45,120 bases of DNA from assembly GCA_937136025.1 (NCBI GenBank), contig CAKZOC010000121.1, positions 1 through 45,120 of the forward strand. The letters are read 5' to 3'. This DNA comes from an uncultured Bacteroidota bacterium. Its GTDB lineage: Bacteria > Bacteroidota > Bacteroidia > Flavobacteriales > Flavobacteriaceae. The notes beneath the pieces are model-generated. The model ran no database searches. It worked only from the letters and a program-made list of their open reading frames with translations, and was not told where the DNA came from. The translations under genes and the position numbers were made by a program. Below, one piece after another: positions 40,919 through 45,120 of the stretch (within the stretch, counting starts at the first letter, position 1; each line of letters starts with the position of its first letter).

Positions 40919-42430
40919 ATGGAAGGATACATCCTAGCCCTTGACCAGGGAACTACCAGTTGCCGGGCGCTCGTTTTCAACCGAAAGGGCACCATCATCT
41001 CTACCGCCCAAAAGGAGTTTGAACAACATTTTCCCAAACCGGGCTGGGTAGAACACGATGCCCGCGAAATCTGGGAAGTCCAGGCGGAAATGGCAGCAAA
41101 AGCCCTGAGGCAGGCAAATCTGAAGCCTTCGGAGATTCAGGGCATCGGTATTACCAATCAGCGCGAAACTGTGGTGGTATGGGATAAAAACACCGGAGAA
41201 CCCATCTACAAGGCCATTGTATGGCAGGATAAACGAACCGCCTCCTATTGTGAAACACTTAAGAAAGAAGGGCGGCAAAAATTGGTGCGGGAAAAAACCG
41301 GTTTGGTGATCGATTCTTATTTTTCGGGAACCAAGGTCAAATGGATTCTGGACCATGTTCCCAGGGCCCGGGAACGGGCAGAGGCCGGCAACCTTTTACT
41401 CGGAACTATTGATACATGGCTGATCTGGAAAATGACCGGCGGAGCCCTTCATATTACCGATATGACCAACGCCTGCCGGACCCTCTTCTTTAATCTGCAT
41501 ACCCTGGATTGGGATCCTGATATGCTCGACCTTTTGGGAATCCCTAAATCGATGCTGCCAGAGATCAGGGAGTCCAGTGAGGTTTATGGACACACCTCAG
41601 CAGCTTTTCTCTCGGAGGGCATTCCGATAGCCGGAATTGCCGGCGACCAGCAGGCCGCACTTTTCGGGCAAATGTGTACTCGGGCAGGAATGGTCAAAAA
41701 CACCTACGGCACAGGTTGTTTTATGCTGATGAATATCGGGGATAAACCTATCGTCTCTAAAAATAACCTGCTCACATCCGTCGGCTGGACCCTGGGAGGT
41801 AAAACCACCTATGTACTGGAGGGGAGTATTTTTATAGCCGGAGCCGTGGTGCAATGGCTCAGAGATGGGCTGAAAATCATCGAAAATTCTAAAGATATCG
41901 AAACCCTCGCGACCCAGGTTCCGGATTCAGGCGGGGTGTATTTAGTACCTGCCTTTGCCGGCCTGGGCGCACCCTATTGGAATCAACAGGCCAGGGGAAG
42001 TATTTTCGGTCTGACCCGGGGCAGCACCGATGCACATGTGGCCCGGGCGGCTCTGGAGTCCATTGCGTATCAGACCATGGATGTGCTCAGCGCTATGGAG
42101 GCCGATGCGGGCATCTCCATAAGGGAGCTTCGGGTAGACGGTGGAGCCTCGGTGAACAGCTTATTGATGCAGTTTCAGGCAGATGTACTCAACACCCATA
42201 CCGTCCGACCTGAAATCGTGGAAACCACAGTCATGGGGGCGGCCTTCCTCGCCGGACTGGCCGTAGGGTACTGGGAAGATCTGGAGGAAATTGAAAAACT
42301 CTGGAGCGTGGATGAACGTTTTGCCCCCAGGGGTAATGCGGCGGATACTCAGCTGGGAATCGACCAGTGGCACCGGGCGATCAGAGCCGTTGAATACTGG
42401 GCTGCAGACACAAATACTATGGAATCATGA
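40919..42430 (+). CDS. glpK: Glycerol kinase
   Basis: The 503-residue FGGY-family kinase phosphorylates glycerol to glycerol-3-phosphate. [16 protein letters not shown] (5-20) is the first phosphate loop, [13 protein letters not shown] near 77-89 and the central [13 protein letters not shown] with [10 protein letters not shown] are family hallmarks, with [16 protein letters not shown] near 401. Length is normal. It overlaps glpF by four bases. Confidence 0.96.
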   Translation: MEGYILALDQGTTSCRALVFNRKGTIISTAQKEFEQHFPKPGWVEHDAREIWEVQAEMAAKALRQANLKPSEIQGIGITNQRETVVVWDKNTGEPIYKAIVWQDKRTASYCETLKKEGRQKLVREKTGLVIDSYFSGTKVKWILDHVPRARERAEAGNLLLGTIDTWLIWKMTGGALHITDMTNACRTLFFNLHTLDWDPDMLDLLGIPKSMLPEIRESSEVYGHTSAAFLSEGIPIAGIAGDQQAALFGQMCTRAGMVKNTYGTGCFMLMNIGDKPIVSKNNLLTSVGWTLGGKTTYVLEGSIFIAGAVVQWLRDGLKIIENSKDIETLATQVPDSGGVYLVPAFAGLGAPYWNQQARGSIFGLTRGSTDAHVARAALESIAYQTMDVLSAMEADAGISIRELRVDGGASVNSLLMQFQADVLNTHTVRPEIVETTVMGAAFLAGLAVGYWEDLEEIEKLWSVDERFAPRGNAADTQLGIDQWHRAIRAVEYWAADTNTMES

Positions 42431-43155
42431 GCCCCTTTACTGCTGAAGTCATCGGAACTTTTCTATTGATTTTATTGGGATGCGGGGGAAATGCCAATGT
42501 CGTCCTAAAGGACACCAAAGGGCAGAACAGCGGGTGGATAGTGATCACCACCGGATGGGGCCTGGCCGTTTATGTGGCCGTGGTGGTAGCCGGGCCGTAC
42601 AGCGGCGCCCACATAAATCCGGCTGTTACCCTGGGGCTCGCCGCTGCAGGAACATTCCCATGGGCGGATACAGGCAGCTATATTCTGGCACAGTTCCTGG
42701 GGGCTATCCTCGGCGCTTTGGCCGTCTGGGTACTGTATAAGGATCATTTTGACCGGACGGAACTCCCTGGTATGCAACTGGCCGTATTCAGCACTGCCCC
42801 GGCTATTCGTAACACTTGGCGTAATTTGTTCAGCGAGATTCTCGGGACCTTCGTCCTTGTTTTTACCGTGCTCTATTTTACCGATGCTACCCTTGTGGAG
42901 GAAGGCACAATTATCGGGCTCGGATCACTTGGAGCCCTGCCGGTGGCCTTTTTGGTATGGGGCATCGGTTTGAGTCTGGGAGGGACTACCGGATATGCCA
43001 TCAATCCGGCCCGGGATTTAGGCCCCCGGATTTTGCACGCCCTGGTACCCATGAAAAACAAGGGTTCAGGGGATTGGGGATATAGTTGGATTCCGGTGGT
43101 AGGGCCTGTAATCGGAGGCGTTCTGGCCGCCTTCCTTTTCCTCGCACTTTCATAA
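42427..43155 (+). CDS. glpF: Glycerol facilitator (aquaglyceroporin)
   Basis: The 242-residue MIP channel has six helices and both pore motifs: [13 protein letters not shown] (about 58-70) and [13 protein letters not shown] (about 189-201). Asp after the second NPAR is the mark of glycerol facilitators rather than water-only aquaporins. It brings glycerol into the cell for glpK. No glpD is adjacent. Confidence 0.95.
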   Translation: MSPFTAEVIGTFLLILLGCGGNANVVLKDTKGQNSGWIVITTGWGLAVYVAVVVAGPYSGAHINPAVTLGLAAAGTFPWADTGSYILAQFLGAILGALAVWVLYKDHFDRTELPGMQLAVFSTAPAIRNTWRNLFSEILGTFVLVFTVLYFTDATLVEEGTIIGLGSLGALPVAFLVWGIGLSLGGTTGYAINPARDLGPRILHALVPMKNKGSGDWGYSWIPVVGPVIGGVLAAFLFLALS

Positions 43156-43215
43156 GACACCCCTCCCGAAGTACAACCCTGCACGGCTTTTATGAACCTC
43201 GAAAAAGCTTGTGGA

Positions 43216-43962
43216 TTATTTCATCCGGTCCGGGTAATCCGAAAACACCCCATCGACTCCTGCGGCCTTTAACCGCTGAAATTCAGCCGGGTCGTTCACT
43301 GTATAGGTGTACACTTTAAACCCCGCCTCGTGCAATTTGGCCACATTCTCTGCATTCACCTGAGAGTAATGGGGATTAATGGCCTCCGCCTTCAACTCCC
43401 GGGCTACTTCTATGGCTTCCAGAGGATCCCCTTCAGTCAATACCGCAATGCGACCCTCAGGACTGTACTCTCTGTATTTACGCAACTCCTCCCAATCAAA
43501 ACTGGAGACCATAAACTGGGATTCGGACCATTCAGGTTTCGCGGAGTACCCGGTAATAATCTGATGGATATTATCAGCTATCCGGGTGTCCTTTAACTCG
43601 ATATTCAGGGCGACCCGTCCATTTATTTGCTTTAAGACGTCCTGCAGCATTGGAATTTGATGCCCGCCATCCAGGATTAGTTTTTTCAAGTCAAAAATGT
43701 TGTACTCTTTAATGTTGCCGGCACTGTTAGAAAGGCGGTCTACCCGCTCGTCGTGAAATACCACAATCTCCCCGGAACTGATCTGGAAGACATCGATTTC
43801 TATCATATCCACGCCCAATTCAATGGCTTTCTCCACGGAGGCAAGGGTATTTTCAGTTTCATACCCCATCGCTCCCCTATGCCCGATAATTATGGGCCCT
43901 TCCGATTGGGTGGTACAACTCATCAGCATAGAAAATAATACTAAAAACACGATTTGTTTCAT
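43216..43962 (-). CDS. Glycerophosphodiester phosphodiesterase lipoprotein
   Basis: The 248-residue protein has a lipoprotein signal ending LMSC (Cys16) and a complete GDPD domain: HRG at 28-30, ENTLAS, EIDVF with Glu55 and Asp57, and HDE at 70-72. It would hydrolyse glycerophosphodiesters outside the cytoplasm to glycerol-3-phosphate and an alcohol. It is convergent with glpF, which fits glycerol recycling. A weak hairpin (GCTTTT/AAAAGC) lies between the two genes. Confidence 0.93.
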   Translation of the reverse strand: MKQIVFLVLFSMLMSCTTQSEGPIIIGHRGAMGYETENTLASVEKAIELGVDMIEIDVFQISSGEIVVFHDERVDRLSNSAGNIKEYNIFDLKKLILDGGHQIPMLQDVLKQINGRVALNIELKDTRIADNIHQIITGYSAKPEWSESQFMVSSFDWEELRKYREYSPEGRIAVLTEGDPLEAIEVARELKAEAINPHYSQVNAENVAKLHEAGFKVYTYTVNDPAEFQRLKAAGVDGVFSDYPDRMK

Positions 43963-43978
43963 GGCATTCTCTTTGAAC

Positions 43979-43986
43979 CAAAAATA
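43979..43986 (-). promoter_or_regulatory. Candidate -7 box before the phosphodiesterase gene (TATTTTTG)
   Basis: On the minus strand TATTTTTG matches TAnnTTTG and lies 16 bases before the ATG at 43962. It suggests the gene has its own promoter apart from the upstream amylase gene. No -33 element is clear. Confidence 0.38.
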
Positions 43987-44013
43987 AGGATTCCCTTAAA
44001 ATAACATGGGGTA

Positions 44014-45120
44014 TCAGGGATAAAGAAATTGAAATATAAAAGATTCCAAGGGGGGGAGTTCCACGGCAATGGATCCGCGCCCTTCAGACACCTCAAGGAC
44101 CGCTTTTACACTTCCGTAGAGCATTTCTTCTAATGGGTAACGGCCGGAAGGGACCTCCCATGCTTCTATGATATGGGGCGGTATTTTCAGGTTGAAGGAA
44201 TACGATTTCCGGGCGTCAAAATTGCTTACAATGACCAGGCGTTCCCCCTCAGACCACCGGACAAAGGAGTACACCCTGTGATCGTAGGTAGGGGTGTGTT
44301 CTTTGTTGTAGTAGTGGATATCTTCATAGGCCCCCATCAGCGCCTCACTTTGTATTGTGAAATTCAGGAGCCTGCTATAAAAATCCCGCAATTCCTTTTC
44401 AGCGGTTGTGGACTGCCCCCCGTCAAACTTTTTGTCATTCACCCAGCGCTGCAGATGGGGTACGCCTACATAGTCAAAAATAGAGGTTCGGGACGGGGAT
44501 CCAAACCCGGCGTTCTCAGCCCCCGGCTCCCCTACTTCCTGTCCGAAATAGATCATGGTTGGGGCCGTACTTAAAGTCGCAGATACCACCATGGCCGGTT
44601 TCCCCTTCTGTGTATCCCCGGCAAACTCAGGGGATGGAAGCCGCTGTTCATCGTGATTCTCGAGGAAGTGCAACATATGGTGCTCTATATCCTTTAAGCC
44701 ATTTTGAACCACAGGGATATGATCGGTCCACCCGTATCCTTTGATAATATGCTTCAGACTATCGTAGAGCTCCACTTTATCGTAGAGATAATCCATTTTC
44801 CCTTTGTGGATATAGTCCCTGTATCGCTCAGGGTTATACACCTCAGCGAGCAGAAAGGCATCCGGATTCTTCATCTTTATATGCGAATTCAGGTAACTCC
44901 AGAATTCTACAGGTACCATTTCGGCCATATCATACCGAAATCCGTCTACCCCTAAATCCAGCCAGAAAAGGGCGATATCCCTGAATTTTTTCCAGGTCCC
45001 GGGAACATTTTTGTCCGCCCAGAATTCAACGTGTTGAGCGTATTCCATTTGTGCGTACTCCGGGGGGAGTAATGTAAAATCATAGGACCCGTCAGGGCGA
45101 ACCCCGTAATTGAGTTTTAC
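44014..45120 (-). CDS. GH13 alpha-amylase family protein, partial (C-terminal part)
   Basis: The frame is open to the window edge (369 codons seen, 5' end outside). The GH13 conserved regions are present: DGFRYDMAEM with the nucleophile Asp, LLAEVY with the acid/base Glu, and LENHDEQR with the transition-state Asp. A short C-terminal beta domain (about the last 90 residues) follows. It probably cleaves alpha-1,4-glucans. Signal peptide and N-terminus cannot be judged. Confidence 0.88.
   Translation of the reverse strand, partial: VKLNYGVRPDGSYDFTLLPPEYAQMEYAQHVEFWADKNVPGTWKKFRDIALFWLDLGVDGFRYDMAEMVPVEFWSYLNSHIKMKNPDAFLLAEVYNPERYRDYIHKGKMDYLYDKVELYDSLKHIIKGYGWTDHIPVVQNGLKDIEHHMLHFLENHDEQRLPSPEFAGDTQKGKPAMVVSATLSTAPTMIYFGQEVGEPGAENAGFGSPSRTSIFDYVGVPHLQRWVNDKKFDGGQSTTAEKELRDFYSRLLNFTIQSEALMGAYEDIHYYNKEHTPTYDHRVYSFVRWSEGERLVIVSNFDARKSYSFNLKIPPHIIEAWEVPSGRYPLEEMLYGSVKAVLEVSEGRGSIAVELPPLESFIFQFLYP

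Noticed and set aside
43182..43213. Hairpin between glpF and the phosphodiesterase gene as a terminator
   Set aside because: The stem is only six pairs plus a bulged extension and has no T run after it, so it was not called.

Overview
The window is chromosomal DNA from a member of the Bacteroidota, most likely a marine flavobacterium. The signs are DUF6090, DUF481 and DUF6747-type proteins, many lipoproteins with weak or absent Shine-Dalgarno sites, TAnnTTTG-type promoter boxes, an acyl-ornithine carbamoyltransferase in place of ordinary ornithine carbamoyltransferase, and a mevalonate pathway. The genus cannot be fixed from this sequence. No rRNA, tRNA, CRISPR array, insertion sequence or phage gene was recognised.

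Region 1 (1-13128) is a mixed set of accessory genes. It opens with the broken N-terminus of a sulfide:quinone oxidoreductase. It continues with a secreted metallo-beta-lactamase-fold protein, DUF6090, a PD40 propeller lipoprotein, a serine hydrolase lipoprotein, a GH16 laminarinase, a DUF481 outer-membrane protein, a phosphatidylserine-decarboxylase-like lipoprotein, small membrane proteins, a VOC protein, a DPP-IV-type peptidase and an ABA4-like protein.

Region 2 (13129-25861) is the most interesting. After a hairpin-rich intergenic stretch and two tiny membrane proteins comes a tight operon: TIGR04282-type glycosyltransferase, purine nucleoside phosphorylase, ArsM arsenite methyltransferase, DUF547 protein, TIGR04283-type glycosyltransferase. 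This is an arsenosugar-type gene set, but the radical SAM enzyme ArsS is not in the window. The phosphorylase carries Asp where guanosine/inosine-specific enzymes carry Asn, which would suit removal of adenine from an arsenic-bearing deoxyadenosine. A GH113-like lipoprotein gene overlaps the operon's 3' end convergently. A second operon follows: FAD oxidoreductase, membrane ferredoxin, two GT2 enzymes and a GT-C mannosyltransferase. It could extend the product into a glycolipid, but that is inference.

Region 3 (25862-34960) is an arginine operon in the order GNAT, argG, argC, proC, argD, argF', argB, argE, argH, mostly with overlapping or near-touching genes. It is preceded by a roughly 190-base leader holding a 26-codon ORF with six arginines (four in its last seven residues), which looks like an arginine attenuation peptide. 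The carbamoyltransferase has Ala at the position that separates N-acetyl- from N-succinyl-ornithine enzymes.

Region 4 (34966-45120) has a minus-strand isoprenoid operon (mvaD, mevalonate kinase, UbiA prenyltransferase, nitrilase, and an RluB-type pseudouridine synthase with a 230-residue Ser/Arg/Gly tail). Divergent from it runs tspO-glpK-glpF for glycerol uptake and phosphorylation. A glycerophosphodiesterase and a GH13 amylase that runs off the end complete the window.
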